Below are positions 1-8,598 of a stretch of DNA of 64,000 nucleotides, piece after piece; position 1 is the first letter of the stretch, and each line of letters starts with the position of its first letter. This DNA is from Candidatus Stoquefichus sp. SB1 (GTDB lineage Bacteria > Bacillota_I > Bacilli_A > Erysipelotrichales > Coprobacillaceae). Below the pieces are notes generated by a model that saw only the letters and a list, made by a program, of their open reading frames with translations, searched no databases and had not been told where the DNA came from. The stretch spans positions 775,747 through 839,746 of the forward strand of contig NZ_LN852694.1 of assembly GCF_001244545.1 (NCBI RefSeq), given 5' to 3'. A program made the translations under genes and the position numbers.

Positions 1-1
1 T

Positions 2-97
2 GTAAGTCTGATAGGATTGATTATCGAAAGATTATTTTATTTCTATATTTATAAAAATGACAAAGCTTTACAGGAAATTCCATATATTTCTCAATAA
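2..97 (+). CDS. C-terminal end of an unidentified protein (cut by window edge)
   Basis: An open frame enters from the left edge and ends with TAA at 95-97, directly against a rho-independent terminator. The 31 visible residues have a hydrophobic stretch (VSLIGLIIERLFYFYIY) followed by a short polar tail, which would suit the last membrane helix of an integral membrane protein. Nothing more can be said about its identity from this fragment. The frame is supported only by the terminator that follows its stop codon. Confidence 0.4.
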   Translation, partial: VSLIGLIIERLFYFYIYKNDKALQEIPYISQ

Positions 98-123
98 CCT
101 AGTCTTATAGCTAGGTTTTTTGT
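96..123 (+). terminator. Rho-independent terminator
   Basis: A seven-base-pair stem (AACCTAG / CTAGGTT) with a short loop is followed by a run of T. It overlaps the stop codon of the partial gene upstream and separates it from the molybdenum hydroxylase operon. Confidence 0.8.
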
Positions 124-152
124 TTTCTCAAGTGTTTAGGTGTTGATACAAT

Positions 153-185
153 AACATTGTAGAATAATGTTGCTTATGATATAAT
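153..185 (+). promoter_or_regulatory. Likely promoter of the Mo-hydroxylase operon with overlapping inverted repeat
   Basis: A -10 element TATAAT (180-185) lies 17 bases after a weak -35 TTGTAG (157-162). An inverted repeat AACATT (153-158) / AATGTT (166-171) covers the -35 region, the usual place for a repressor site. No regulator for it is encoded next door, so the protein that might bind is unknown. Confidence 0.5.
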
Positions 186-287
186 AATGTCGCTTTTAAG
201 CACAATGGAAATAAAAGGGAATTTGTTTTTTTATGCAAAGAAAGGATGTTTTTTCAATTGAATCATTATTGAAAAAATTTTTTATGT

Positions 288-815
288 ATGGAAATGATAA
301 GAAATATTTTGATAACTGGAAATCGTCAAGTTGGCAAATCAACATTATTAAATCACATTTTAACTGAGTGTCAAAAAGAGTATGTTGGATATCGCACCTT
401 TCCTCATATTGCTGTATCCATTGGCTATACATATGTGATGCAAGATATAACAACACAAGAAACAATGCCTATCTCTTTTTATGATGGAAAGAAAATGATT
501 GGGATTGATGATACGTTTTCTGACTTGGGTGTCAGATGTTTAAAACATGCTTTAGTGTGTTCAAGTGAGATTGTTGTTCTTGATGAATTGGGACGTTTTG
601 AACAAAACAATCAAGCCTTTATTCAAGCAGTTCATGATTTATTAGATAGTGAAAAATGGGTGTTTGCGATTATTAAAAATGAACCCATAGCTTATCTTGA
701 ACAAATCAAACAGCGAAAAGATTGCCAGTTATATGATTTAAATATTCTTTCTTTCAAAGAGGCAAAACAAATGATTATTTCAAAAATACATATGAAGGGA
801 GACTATGATGAATAA
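288..815 (+). CDS. THEP1-like P-loop nucleoside-triphosphatase
   Basis: A 175-residue P-loop NTPase resembling the THEP1/DUF265 nucleoside-triphosphatase family. Walker A is GNRQVGKST (residues 11-19) and Walker B is the hydrophobic IVVLDELGRF near residue 97. There is no signal peptide or membrane segment, so it should be cytoplasmic. An in-frame stop at 270-272 leaves ATG 288 or ATG 294 as the start; neither has a good ribosome binding site. It overlaps the next gene by 11 bases, so it is the first gene of the Mo-hydroxylase operon. Its substrate is unknown; a role in metal or cofactor handling is only suggested by context. Confidence 0.75.
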   Translation: MEMIRNILITGNRQVGKSTLLNHILTECQKEYVGYRTFPHIAVSIGYTYVMQDITTQETMPISFYDGKKMIGIDDTFSDLGVRCLKHALVCSSEIVVLDELGRFEQNNQAFIQAVHDLLDSEKWVFAIIKNEPIAYLEQIKQRKDCQLYDLNILSFKEAKQMIISKIHMKGDYDE

Positions 816-1827
816 GGGCGTATGCAAAAAAATCGTAAGTGTCATAGCGTGTTTGGCAATGGTTTTCTCTTTGTTGGGATGTACATCTCAGCAAACACCA
901 CCACAAACACAGATTGAATTAACTGATCAGGCAGGGAGAACAGTCACGCTCAAAGAGCCTGCTTGCAAGATTGTGAGTTGTTATTATATTACAACTTATG
1001 CAACTTTGGCTTTAGGAATAAGTGATCGTCTAATAGGGATTGAAAAGAAGGCCGAAACAAGACCTATTTATCAAATGGCAAATAAAAAGTTATTGGAGTT
1101 AAAACAAGTAGGAAGCTTAAAAGAGTTAAATATTGAGGCAATTGCAGAATTGAAACCTGATCTTGTTTTGATGCCAATGAAACTCAAAGATAAAGCGCAG
1201 CTATTAACCGATTTAGGAATTCAAGTCTTGGTTGTCAATCCTGAAACTCATGAACAATTGGTAGAGATGTTAACGTTAATTGGAAAAGCATGTGGAGTGG
1301 AAGATAAAGCCAAAGAATTAACAAGTTATTATCAAATGCAAATGGATAAAATGGCAAAGACATCTCATCAAGAGAAACAAAGTGTTTATATAGGAAGTAA
1401 TTCTTCTTATTTAGAAACAGCTCCACAAACAATGTATCAAAGTACATTGATTGAAACTGCTGGTGGTGAAAATGTAGCAGCAAAACTAGAGGGAAACTAT
1501 TGGACAAAAGTCTCATATGAAACATTATTAAAAATGAATCCAGATATGATCATTATTCCTTCAGGCGCAAGTTATTCAGTTGAAGATATAAGGAATGATC
1601 AACAATTAAAATCTTTAAAGGCTGTTCAACATCAAACCATTTATCAAATGCCAAAAGGAATTGAAGAATGGGATTCCCCAATTCCTTCAGGAATTCTAGG
1701 GACAATGTGGTTATATAGTTTATTGCATAATGATATTTATTCTCATGATGCATTTGTTAAAGATGTTAAAGATTTTTATAAAACATTTTATGGCTTTGAT
1801 ATTGATGAAAGTTTATTAAAGAAATAA
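805..1827 (+). CDS. ABC transporter substrate-binding lipoprotein, BtuF/FecB type
   Basis: A 340-residue extracytoplasmic binding protein. Residues 1-26 form a lipoprotein signal peptide ending in the lipobox LLGC, and the rest has the two-lobed periplasmic-binding fold of the iron-siderophore/cobalamin/molybdate (BtuF) family, including IVSCYYITTYATLALGISDRLIGIE and the usual LKPDLVLMP segment. It delivers the ligand to the permease encoded immediately downstream (stop and start codons share a base). The family carries siderophores, cobalamin, haem or, in MolABC, molybdate and tungstate. In this operon molybdate is an attractive guess, but the binding residues cannot be read from sequence alone. 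Confidence 0.85.
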   Translation: MMNKGVCKKIVSVIACLAMVFSLLGCTSQQTPPQTQIELTDQAGRTVTLKEPACKIVSCYYITTYATLALGISDRLIGIEKKAETRPIYQMANKKLLELKQVGSLKELNIEAIAELKPDLVLMPMKLKDKAQLLTDLGIQVLVVNPETHEQLVEMLTLIGKACGVEDKAKELTSYYQMQMDKMAKTSHQEKQSVYIGSNSSYLETAPQTMYQSTLIETAGGENVAAKLEGNYWTKVSYETLLKMNPDMIIIPSGASYSVEDIRNDQQLKSLKAVQHQTIYQMPKGIEEWDSPIPSGILGTMWLYSLLHNDIYSHDAFVKDVKDFYKTFYGFDIDESLLKK

Positions 1828-2819
1828 TGAAAAAAAGATCTTTATTATTTGTGATGATTGTCTTATTAGTCATTGTGTTTGGGATATCTTTAACAGTTGG
1901 CAGTTATTCTTTATCATTATCTGAAATTGGACATTTGTTATGTGGTGGCATGAGTGATGAGATGGCTCAACAGGTTTTCTTTCAGCTGCGTGTTCCTCGT
2001 GTTGTTATGGGATTATTAGCAGGAAGTGTTTTAGGAATTGCTGGGGGAGTCTATCAGTTAATTTTTAGAAATCCATTAGCATCACCGGATTTGACTGGGG
2101 TTGCATCTGGTGCAAGTTTTGGTGCTGCATTGATGATTGTCATAGGAGCAACCAGTGCTATTGAAATGATGTTTGGTGCCTTTGTGATGGGCATCGCATC
2201 TCTTCTGTTAGTCATATTTCTAGTGAAGATAACGGGTGTTCAGCGGGCAACAACTTATATTTTAGCAGGTATTGTTATCTCGGCGTTAGCAGATGCTGGG
2301 ATCATGATTTTTAAATATATGGCTGATCCAGTCAGTGAATTAGCAGCTATAGAATTTTGGACAATGGGAAGTTTAGCATCTATAACTTTTCATAAGATGC
2401 TGATTTCACTAAGCAGTGTCATCGTGCCACTGTTACTTGTTCTGTTATGTCGACGCCAAATTGTAATGTTGTCATTAGGTGATGAAAATGCTAAGTATTT
2501 AGGATTGAATGCGAGTCTTTTAAGAATGATTATCCTTATATTAACAACATGGATGGTTGCTTCAATTGTTTCTATTACAGGAGTGATTTCTTTTGTAGGA
2601 TTGATTGCACCACATATTGCATATCTCATTTTAAAAAAACGTACAGATCATTTTTTATTACTGAGTGGCTGTATAGGTGCATTGATTATTATGGTTGGAG
2701 ATATGCTCGCAAGGAGTCTTGTCACAGGGGCTGAATTGCCACTTAGTATTTTAACGATTATTTTCTCGGCACCTGTTCTCATTTTTTGGATGTGGAAACA
2801 ACGAGGTCAGATTTTATGA
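1827..2819 (+). CDS. FecCD/BtuC-family ABC transporter permease
   Basis: A 330-residue integral membrane permease of the FecCD family with about ten hydrophobic segments. Family landmarks are LRVPRVVMGLLAGSVLGIAG near residues 53-72, RNPLASPDLTGVASGASFG, and VISFVGLIAPHIA near residue 254, the coupling-helix region that contacts the ATPase. It starts on the last base of the binding-protein gene and ends inside the start codon of the ATPase gene (ATGA), so the three are translationally coupled. It forms the membrane channel of the importer; substrate specificity is open between siderophore, cobalamin and molybdate types. Confidence 0.9.
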   Translation: MKKRSLLFVMIVLLVIVFGISLTVGSYSLSLSEIGHLLCGGMSDEMAQQVFFQLRVPRVVMGLLAGSVLGIAGGVYQLIFRNPLASPDLTGVASGASFGAALMIVIGATSAIEMMFGAFVMGIASLLLVIFLVKITGVQRATTYILAGIVISALADAGIMIFKYMADPVSELAAIEFWTMGSLASITFHKMLISLSSVIVPLLLVLLCRRQIVMLSLGDENAKYLGLNASLLRMIILILTTWMVASIVSITGVISFVGLIAPHIAYLILKKRTDHFLLLSGCIGALIIMVGDMLARSLVTGAELPLSILTIIFSAPVLIFWMWKQRGQIL

Positions 2820-3589
2820 AGATATTATTAGAAGTTAAAAACTTGTCTGTTTCTTATGAACAAAAAGTTGTTGAGCAAGTCTCAATGACTTTGCATTCAC
2901 AAGAAATTGTTGGACTGATTGGACAAAATGGTTGTGGTAAATCAACCTTGCTGAAGGGAATTATTGGTGGTCCAGTTTCAACTGTCGGACAAGTCTTTGT
3001 TAGAGCACAAGATTATTTTACGATGAAAATTAAAGAACGTGCTCAATATATTGCGATGATGAGTCAAAGATATGATGTTATGGAAGGCTTAACAGTGAGT
3101 GAAATGATTGAATTAGGGGGTTATGCGACTTCTCATTTCTTTGATTATCATATGGATTATGAACGTATTTTACAAATTGCAGAAGAGTTTCAAATTGTTG
3201 ATTTATTAGAAAAAGATTATACAAAGTTAAGTGAAGGTCAAAAACAACTGGTTCAACTTGCAAGATTAACAAGACAAAATACACCTGTTCTCTTATTAGA
3301 TGAACCAGATAGTGCATTAGATTTTGAGAATCGTCATCGGATCTTCCAATTGATTCAAAAGATGATAAAAACGCAAGACAAAACAGGGCTTTTGGTTTTA
3401 CATGATCCACTTTATGCTTTTATGTATTGTGATCGGATTTTATTAATGAAAGATGGGAGAATCATTGATGAAATCATACCACAACATGAAACATGTCAAA
3501 TCATGACACAAAAGATGCAAAAACTTTATCCTCATATGATCATTCAAAAAGATCAAGAGTATCAACAATTTTATTGTTTAACAAAATAA
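2816..3589 (+). CDS. ABC transporter ATP-binding protein, FecE/BtuD type
   Basis: A 257-residue ATPase that powers the FecCD-type importer. Visible motifs are Walker A GQNGCGKST, signature LSEGQ, Walker B VLLLDEPDSALD and the switch histidine in LVLHD. The start chosen is ATG 2816, overlapping the permease stop as ATGA and preceded by GAGGT; an upstream in-frame GTG would add ten residues lying inside the permease gene. A 16-base gap leads to the xanthine permease. Confidence 0.9.
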   Translation: MKILLEVKNLSVSYEQKVVEQVSMTLHSQEIVGLIGQNGCGKSTLLKGIIGGPVSTVGQVFVRAQDYFTMKIKERAQYIAMMSQRYDVMEGLTVSEMIELGGYATSHFFDYHMDYERILQIAEEFQIVDLLEKDYTKLSEGQKQLVQLARLTRQNTPVLLLDEPDSALDFENRHRIFQLIQKMIKTQDKTGLLVLHDPLYAFMYCDRILLMKDGRIIDEIIPQHETCQIMTQKMQKLYPHMIIQKDQEYQQFYCLTK

Positions 3590-3605
3590 GAAGGGAATTA
3601 TACAT

Positions 3606-5021
3606 ATGAAAATGAATACAAATCAAAACAATTCAACGCCTTATGATTTTGAAGGAAAACTTCCTTTAAAACAGGCAATACCATTAGGTTTACAACATGT
3701 CCTTGCAATGTTTGTAGGGAATTTAACACCGATTTTAATTATTACCAGTGCTTGTGCTGCGATGAGCGATGCTGAGCAGTTTGCAGCCATTCAAGTTTCA
3801 TTATTGCAAAATGCAATGCTGATTGCTGGTGTCGTTACGCTTATTCAATTATTTGCGATTGGACCAGTAGGTGGAAAGGTTCCAATTATTATGGGAACAA
3901 GTTCTGGTTTTATTGGCGTTTTTCAAAGTGTTGCGAAAGTCATGGGTGGCGGAATTTTAGGATATGCCGCTATTATGGGAGCTTCTATTATTGGTGGTTT
4001 ATTTGAAGGTGTTCTAGGTTTCTTATTAAAACCACTTCGTCGTTTCTTTCCAGCTGTTGTGACAGGAACTGTTGTTTTATCAATCGGATTATCATTAATA
4101 AGTGTTGGTGTTGGTTCTTTTGGTGGTGGAAGTAATGCACAAGATTATGGTTCTATTGAAAATTTATGTGTTGCATTGACAGTGTTGGTGATTATTTTGG
4201 TGTTAAAACATGCAACAAAAGGGATGATGAGTTCTTCATGTATCTTAATTGGAATTATTTGTGGTTATGTCATTTGTAGTGTTATGGCTATGTTCTTATC
4301 GACTACAGGAGTCAATGGCGAAGGTGTAGAGTTTGTCAAATCATGGGTGATTAACTGGGATGCTGTAGCGAATGCAAAATGGTTTGCGATTCCTGAATTT
4401 ATGCCAGTGACACCAGTCTTTGATTTAAGAGCTATTTTACCTGTTATCATTATGTTTATTGTGACTGCAGTAGAAACAGTTGGTGATATTTCAGGTGTGA
4501 TTGAAGGTGGTATGGGTCGTGAAGCAACAGATGAGGAATTGTCAGGTGGAGTGATTTGTGATGGACTTGGCTCAAGTTTAGCTGCTGTGTTTGGTGTTTT
4601 ACCAAATACTTCATTTAGTCAAAATGTTGGTTTAGTAACTATGACAAAGATTGTCAATCGTTTTGCTTTAGCATGTGGTGCTATCTTCTTGATTTTATGT
4701 GGATTGTTCCCTAAATTAGCAGCCCTTATTTCAATTATGCCACAAAGTGTTTTAGGTGGGGCCGCTGTTATTATGTTCTCATCTATTGTGATGAGTGGGA
4801 TTCAGTTAATTACTAAAGAGCCATTAAATGCACGTCGTATGACAATTGTATCTGTGGCATTAGGATTAGGTTATGGATTAGGTGCGAATAGTGCTGTTTT
4901 AGCTGGCTTACCAGAAGCAGTTCAAATGATTTTTGGTGGTTCAGGAATTGTTCCTGCTGCTTTGGTCGCAATCATCTTAAATATTTGTTTACCAGAAGAA
5001 AAGGATGTTTCAGAAGTCTAA
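3606..5021 (+). CDS. NCS2-family xanthine/uracil permease
   Basis: A 471-residue nucleobase:cation symporter-2 protein with about 12-14 membrane helices. Family hallmarks are the N-terminal PLGLQHVLAMFVGNLTPILI, the QNAML and IMGTSSGFIG segments and the helix-8 ETVGDISG motif whose glutamate binds the purine. It closely resembles xanthine permeases (PbuX) rather than uracil permeases, which fits its place just ahead of the hydroxylase subunits. It probably supplies xanthine or another hydroxylated purine to the enzyme. A ribosome binding site AAGAAGGGAA lies ahead of ATG 3606. Confidence 0.9.
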   Translation: MKMNTNQNNSTPYDFEGKLPLKQAIPLGLQHVLAMFVGNLTPILIITSACAAMSDAEQFAAIQVSLLQNAMLIAGVVTLIQLFAIGPVGGKVPIIMGTSSGFIGVFQSVAKVMGGGILGYAAIMGASIIGGLFEGVLGFLLKPLRRFFPAVVTGTVVLSIGLSLISVGVGSFGGGSNAQDYGSIENLCVALTVLVIILVLKHATKGMMSSSCILIGIICGYVICSVMAMFLSTTGVNGEGVEFVKSWVINWDAVANAKWFAIPEFMPVTPVFDLRAILPVIIMFIVTAVETVGDISGVIEGGMGREATDEELSGGVICDGLGSSLAAVFGVLPNTSFSQNVGLVTMTKIVNRFALACGAIFLILCGLFPKLAALISIMPQSVLGGAAVIMFSSIVMSGIQLITKEPLNARRMTIVSVALGLGYGLGANSAVLAGLPEAVQMIFGGSGIVPAALVAIILNICLPEEKDVSEV

Positions 5022-5037
5022 GTGAGGAGGGGTTGTT

Positions 5038-5841
5038 TTGTTAGAAATTAAAAACTATGTGAGACCACAAAGTTTAGCAGAAGCCTATGTGTTATGTCAA
5101 AATCGCAACAATGTGATTATTGGTGGAATGCTTTGGTTAAAAATGCAAAATAGAAGTATTGATACTGCTATAGATCTTTGTGATTTAGGACTTGATTGTA
5201 TAGAAGATAAAGGTGATGAAATTCATATAGGGGCAATGGTAACATTACGTCAGTTAGAACTTCATCCTTTATTGAATCAATATACCAATAATGCAATCAA
5301 AGAAAGTGTTCGACATATTGTTGGTGTGCAATTTAGAAATTTAGCAACTGTTGGAGGAAGCTTATTTGGACGTTATGGTTTTTCAGATGTTTTGACAATG
5401 TTTATGGCACTAGATGCTTATGTTGAACTTTATCATGGAGGTATTGTTTCTATCCAGGAATTTGCGTCTATGCGACCTATCCCAGATATCTTGGTAAAAG
5501 TCATTGTTAAAAAATCACCACTACGTGTGGTTTATATGTCTCAACGTCAAACCAAAACAGATTTTCCAGTTTTAACATGCGCAATCAGTCAAATCAATTC
5601 TCGTTACACTTGTACAATTGGTGCACGCCCTTTAAAGGCGATGACATTTGAAGATGAAAATCATTTATTAGACTCCTCTTTAAGTGATGAAAGTATAAAA
5701 GCGTTTGCGAATGATATAGCTAAAAAGGTTGTATTGGGTTCAAATATTCGAGGGAGTGCTGATTATCGTCGCCGTATTGCAAAAGTCTTAATCAAACGTG
5801 CTTTTGTAGCGTTGAGAGAGGAGAATCAAAATGCTTATTAA
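5038..5841 (+). CDS. Molybdenum hydroxylase FAD-binding subunit
   Basis: A 267-residue FAD subunit of a xanthine dehydrogenase-type enzyme. The FAD-binding IIGGMLWLKM (residues 27-36) and the second flavin loop NLATVGGSLFGRYGFSDV near residue 101 are clear, followed by a CO-dehydrogenase-flavoprotein C-terminal domain. It passes electrons from the [2Fe-2S] subunit to NAD or another acceptor. The start is TTG 5038 with a very strong GAGGAGGGG upstream. It overlaps the iron-sulfur subunit by 11 bases. The separate FAD, FeS and Mo polypeptides match the E. coli XdhABC arrangement. Confidence 0.92.
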   Translation: MLEIKNYVRPQSLAEAYVLCQNRNNVIIGGMLWLKMQNRSIDTAIDLCDLGLDCIEDKGDEIHIGAMVTLRQLELHPLLNQYTNNAIKESVRHIVGVQFRNLATVGGSLFGRYGFSDVLTMFMALDAYVELYHGGIVSIQEFASMRPIPDILVKVIVKKSPLRVVYMSQRQTKTDFPVLTCAISQINSRYTCTIGARPLKAMTFEDENHLLDSSLSDESIKAFANDIAKKVVLGSNIRGSADYRRRIAKVLIKRAFVALREENQNAY

Positions 5842-6304
5842 AATGAATTTAAATGGAAAAGATATTGAAGCAATGATTGAGCCAGATATGTTATTGATTG
5901 ATTTCTTACGCTCACAAGGATGTTTGAGTGTGAAACGTGGATGTGATACGAGTAATTGTGGGCTATGTACAGTTTTAGAAGATGGCAAACCTATTTTGTC
6001 ATGTAGTGTTTTAACTGCGAGAGTCGCAGGACATGAGATTGTGACATTAGAAGGACTGCAAGAAGAAGCCAAAGGCTTAGCTGAGTTTATTGCTGACCAG
6101 GGAGCTGAACAATGTGGCTTCTGTAATCCTGGAATGATGATGAATGCTATTGCATTATTAAGAGAAAATCCTCATCCTACTGATGAAGAGATATTAAATT
6201 ATTTGGCTGGAAACTTATGTCGCTGTTCAGGATATGAAGGACAGTTGCGTGGTATGAAAGCGTATATTGCTTATTTAGAAAAACAAGGAAAGGAGACATC
6301 ATAA
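5831..6304 (+). CDS. Molybdenum hydroxylase [2Fe-2S] subunit
   Basis: A 157-residue subunit with two [2Fe-2S] clusters. The plant-ferredoxin-like cluster uses Cys38, Cys43, Cys46 and Cys58 (GCDTSNCGLC ... C), and the helical domain cluster uses Cys95, Cys98, Cys130 and Cys132 (CGFCNPGM ... CRC). All eight ligands are present, so the chain from the molybdenum site to FAD should be intact. It shares one base with the start of the large subunit gene. An alternative start at Met5 is possible, but ATG 5831 is coupled to the gene before it. Confidence 0.95.
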   Translation: MLIKMNLNGKDIEAMIEPDMLLIDFLRSQGCLSVKRGCDTSNCGLCTVLEDGKPILSCSVLTARVAGHEIVTLEGLQEEAKGLAEFIADQGAEQCGFCNPGMMMNAIALLRENPHPTDEEILNYLAGNLCRCSGYEGQLRGMKAYIAYLEKQGKETS

Positions 6305-8598
6305 TGAAGAAAACTTTCCAGCAGGTGAATAAACCTGTACGTAAAAAAGATGCAATGAATTTATTATTAGGGAAGCCTGCTTATGTTGATGATGTGACAC
6401 CCACTGATTGTTTAGTTGTGAAAGTTTTGCGTTCACCACATGCGCATGCTTTGATTGAAGATATTGATGTAGAAAATGCTAAACATGTTAATGGAATTGA
6501 GGCTATTTACACTTATCATGATGTTCCACAAAAACGTTTTACGATGGCAGGACAAACTTATCCTGAACCAAGTCCTTATGATCGTTTGATTTTAGATCAA
6601 AGGGTTCGTTTTGTAGGTGATGCGGTGGCAATTATTGCGGGGGTAAACGAAAAAGTTGTTGATCAGGCTATGAAACTGATTAAAGTCAAATACCAAGTCT
6701 TAGAAGCTGTTTTAGATATACATACTGCAAAAGATAATGAAGTTTTGGTTCATCCAGAAGAAAATTGGAAGGCATTATGTCCAGTAGGGGCTGACAATCA
6801 ACGAAACCTTTGTGCGAGTGACTGTCATACGGAAGGTGAGTTAGAAGCGGTTTTTGCATCATGTGATGAGGTCATAGAAAGAACTTATCATACACGTGCC
6901 AATCAGCAGGCAATGATGGAAACATTTAGAACGTATTGTGAAATTGATCCTTTTGGTCGTCTTCATGTGATGAGTTCTACGCAAATTGTTTTCCATGTTC
7001 GTCGTATTCTTGCTCATGCATTAGATATCCCTAAATCACAAATTCATGTAGAAAAGCCAAGAATTGGTGGTGGTTTTGGAGCAAAACAAACAGTTGTTGC
7101 AGAAGTTTATCCAGCTTTTGTGACTTGGATGACAAAGAAACCATCTAAGATGATCTATTCACGAACAGAATCACAAATAGCAGCCTCACCACGTCATGAA
7201 ATGGAAGTCACAGTTAAAATTGGTGCTATGAAAGATGGCACAATTCGCGCTATTGATGTTTATACATTATCTAATACAGGGGCTTTTGGTGAACATGGTC
7301 CAACAACGGTTGGATTATCAGGTCATAAATCAATTCCATTATATAATAATCATTTAGAAGCATTTCGTTTTGCTTACGATGTTGTTTATACAAATTGTCA
7401 AGCTGCTGGAGCTTATCGTGGTTATGGTGCGACTCAAGGAATCTTTGCAGTTGAATCAGCAGTGAATGAAATGGCTGCACGTTTAGGAATAGATGCAGTT
7501 GTGATACGTGAAAAAAATATGGTTAAAGAAGGACAGGAAATGTCTGCCTATTATCATGAAGTGACAAAAAGTTGTGCTTTAAATCGTTGTATGGATCGTG
7601 CTCAGGAATTATTTCACTGGCAGGAAAAAGCCAAGCCTAGAGTTATGGCAGATGGGAAGATTAGGAGTGCTGGCGTTGCTATGGCGATGCAAGGTTCAGG
7701 TATTTCAGGCGTAGATGTTGGTTCAGCTACGATTAAATTAAATGATGATGGTTTTTATGCTTTGACAATTGGGGCAGCCGATATGGGAACTGGTTGTGAT
7801 ACAATTCTTGCGCAAATGGCAGCAGAATGTTTAGAATGTGATGTTGATCATATTGTTGTCTTTGGGGCAGATTCTGATGCTTCACCATATGATTCAGGTT
7901 CATATGCTTCAAGTACCACTTATGTCACTGGAAAAGCTGTCGAAAAGGCGTGCCTAGAATTAAAGGGGCATTTATGTGAGATAGGGGCAGAGATATTAGA
8001 ATGTTCTCAAGATGATGTTTATTTTACTGGTCAGGCAATTCAAACATTGGATAATCAAAAATCTGTTTCTTTGACTGATATTGCAACAAAATCTATGTGT
8101 GGTAACAATATATCTACACAAGTCACAGTTTCTCATTCATCGCCTGTATCACCACCACCATTTATGGTTGGTATGGTTGAAATTGAACTTGATAAAGAAA
8201 CAGGACAGGTTGAGATTTTAGATTATGTTGCTGTGGTTGACTGTGGTACAGTTATCAATACGAATTTAGCACGTGTTCAAACTGAAGGTGGGCTTGTTCA
8301 GGGGATTGGAATGGCTCTTTATGAAAATGTTCAATATAGTGATAAGGGTGTCATTGCTGAAAATTCATTGATGCAATATAAGATTCCTAGCCGTTTAGAT
8401 ATCGGAAAACTGCGTGTTGAATTTGAAAGCAGTTATGAAGAAACGGGTCCTTTTGGTGCAAAGTCTATTGGTGAAATTGTGATTAATACACCATCACCTG
8501 CTATTGCTCATGCCATTTATAATGCAACTGGAGTTTGGCAAAGAGATCTACCAATGACAGCTGAAAAAATCTTAATGAGCTTACCAGAAGACGAATGA
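6304..8598 (+). CDS. Molybdenum hydroxylase large (molybdopterin-binding) subunit, xanthine dehydrogenase-like
   Basis: A 764-residue catalytic subunit with an N-terminal a/b hammerhead domain and the molybdopterin-binding domain. GGGFGAKQ (around 255-262) holds Gln262 where vertebrate xanthine dehydrogenase has glutamate. AYRGYG carries Arg372, the counterpart of the substrate-orienting arginine, and GAKSIGE carries Glu724, the essential base. The Gln is, from memory, also found in E. coli-type XdhA. With the xanthine permease upstream, oxidation of a purine such as xanthine or hypoxanthine is the best guess, but the family also oxidises other N-heterocycles. No selenium genes accompany it. 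Confidence 0.9.
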   Translation: MKKTFQQVNKPVRKKDAMNLLLGKPAYVDDVTPTDCLVVKVLRSPHAHALIEDIDVENAKHVNGIEAIYTYHDVPQKRFTMAGQTYPEPSPYDRLILDQRVRFVGDAVAIIAGVNEKVVDQAMKLIKVKYQVLEAVLDIHTAKDNEVLVHPEENWKALCPVGADNQRNLCASDCHTEGELEAVFASCDEVIERTYHTRANQQAMMETFRTYCEIDPFGRLHVMSSTQIVFHVRRILAHALDIPKSQIHVEKPRIGGGFGAKQTVVAEVYPAFVTWMTKKPSKMIYSRTESQIAASPRHEMEVTVKIGAMKDGTIRAIDVYTLSNTGAFGEHGPTTVGLSGHKSIPLYNNHLEAFRFAYDVVYTNCQAAGAYRGYGATQGIFAVESAVNEMAARLGIDAVVIREKNMVKEGQEMSAYYHEVTKSCALNRCMDRAQELFHWQEKAKPRVMADGKIRSAGVAMAMQGSGISGVDVGSATIKLNDDGFYALTIGAADMGTGCDTILAQMAAECLECDVDHIVVFGADSDASPYDSGSYASSTTYVTGKAVEKACLELKGHLCEIGAEILECSQDDVYFTGQAIQTLDNQKSVSLTDIATKSMCGNNISTQVTVSHSSPVSPPPFMVGMVEIELDKETGQVEILDYVAVVDCGTVINTNLARVQTEGGLVQGIGMALYENVQYSDKGVIAENSLMQYKIPSRLDIGKLRVEFESSYEETGPFGAKSIGEIVINTPSPAIAHAIYNATGVWQRDLPMTAEKILMSLPEDE

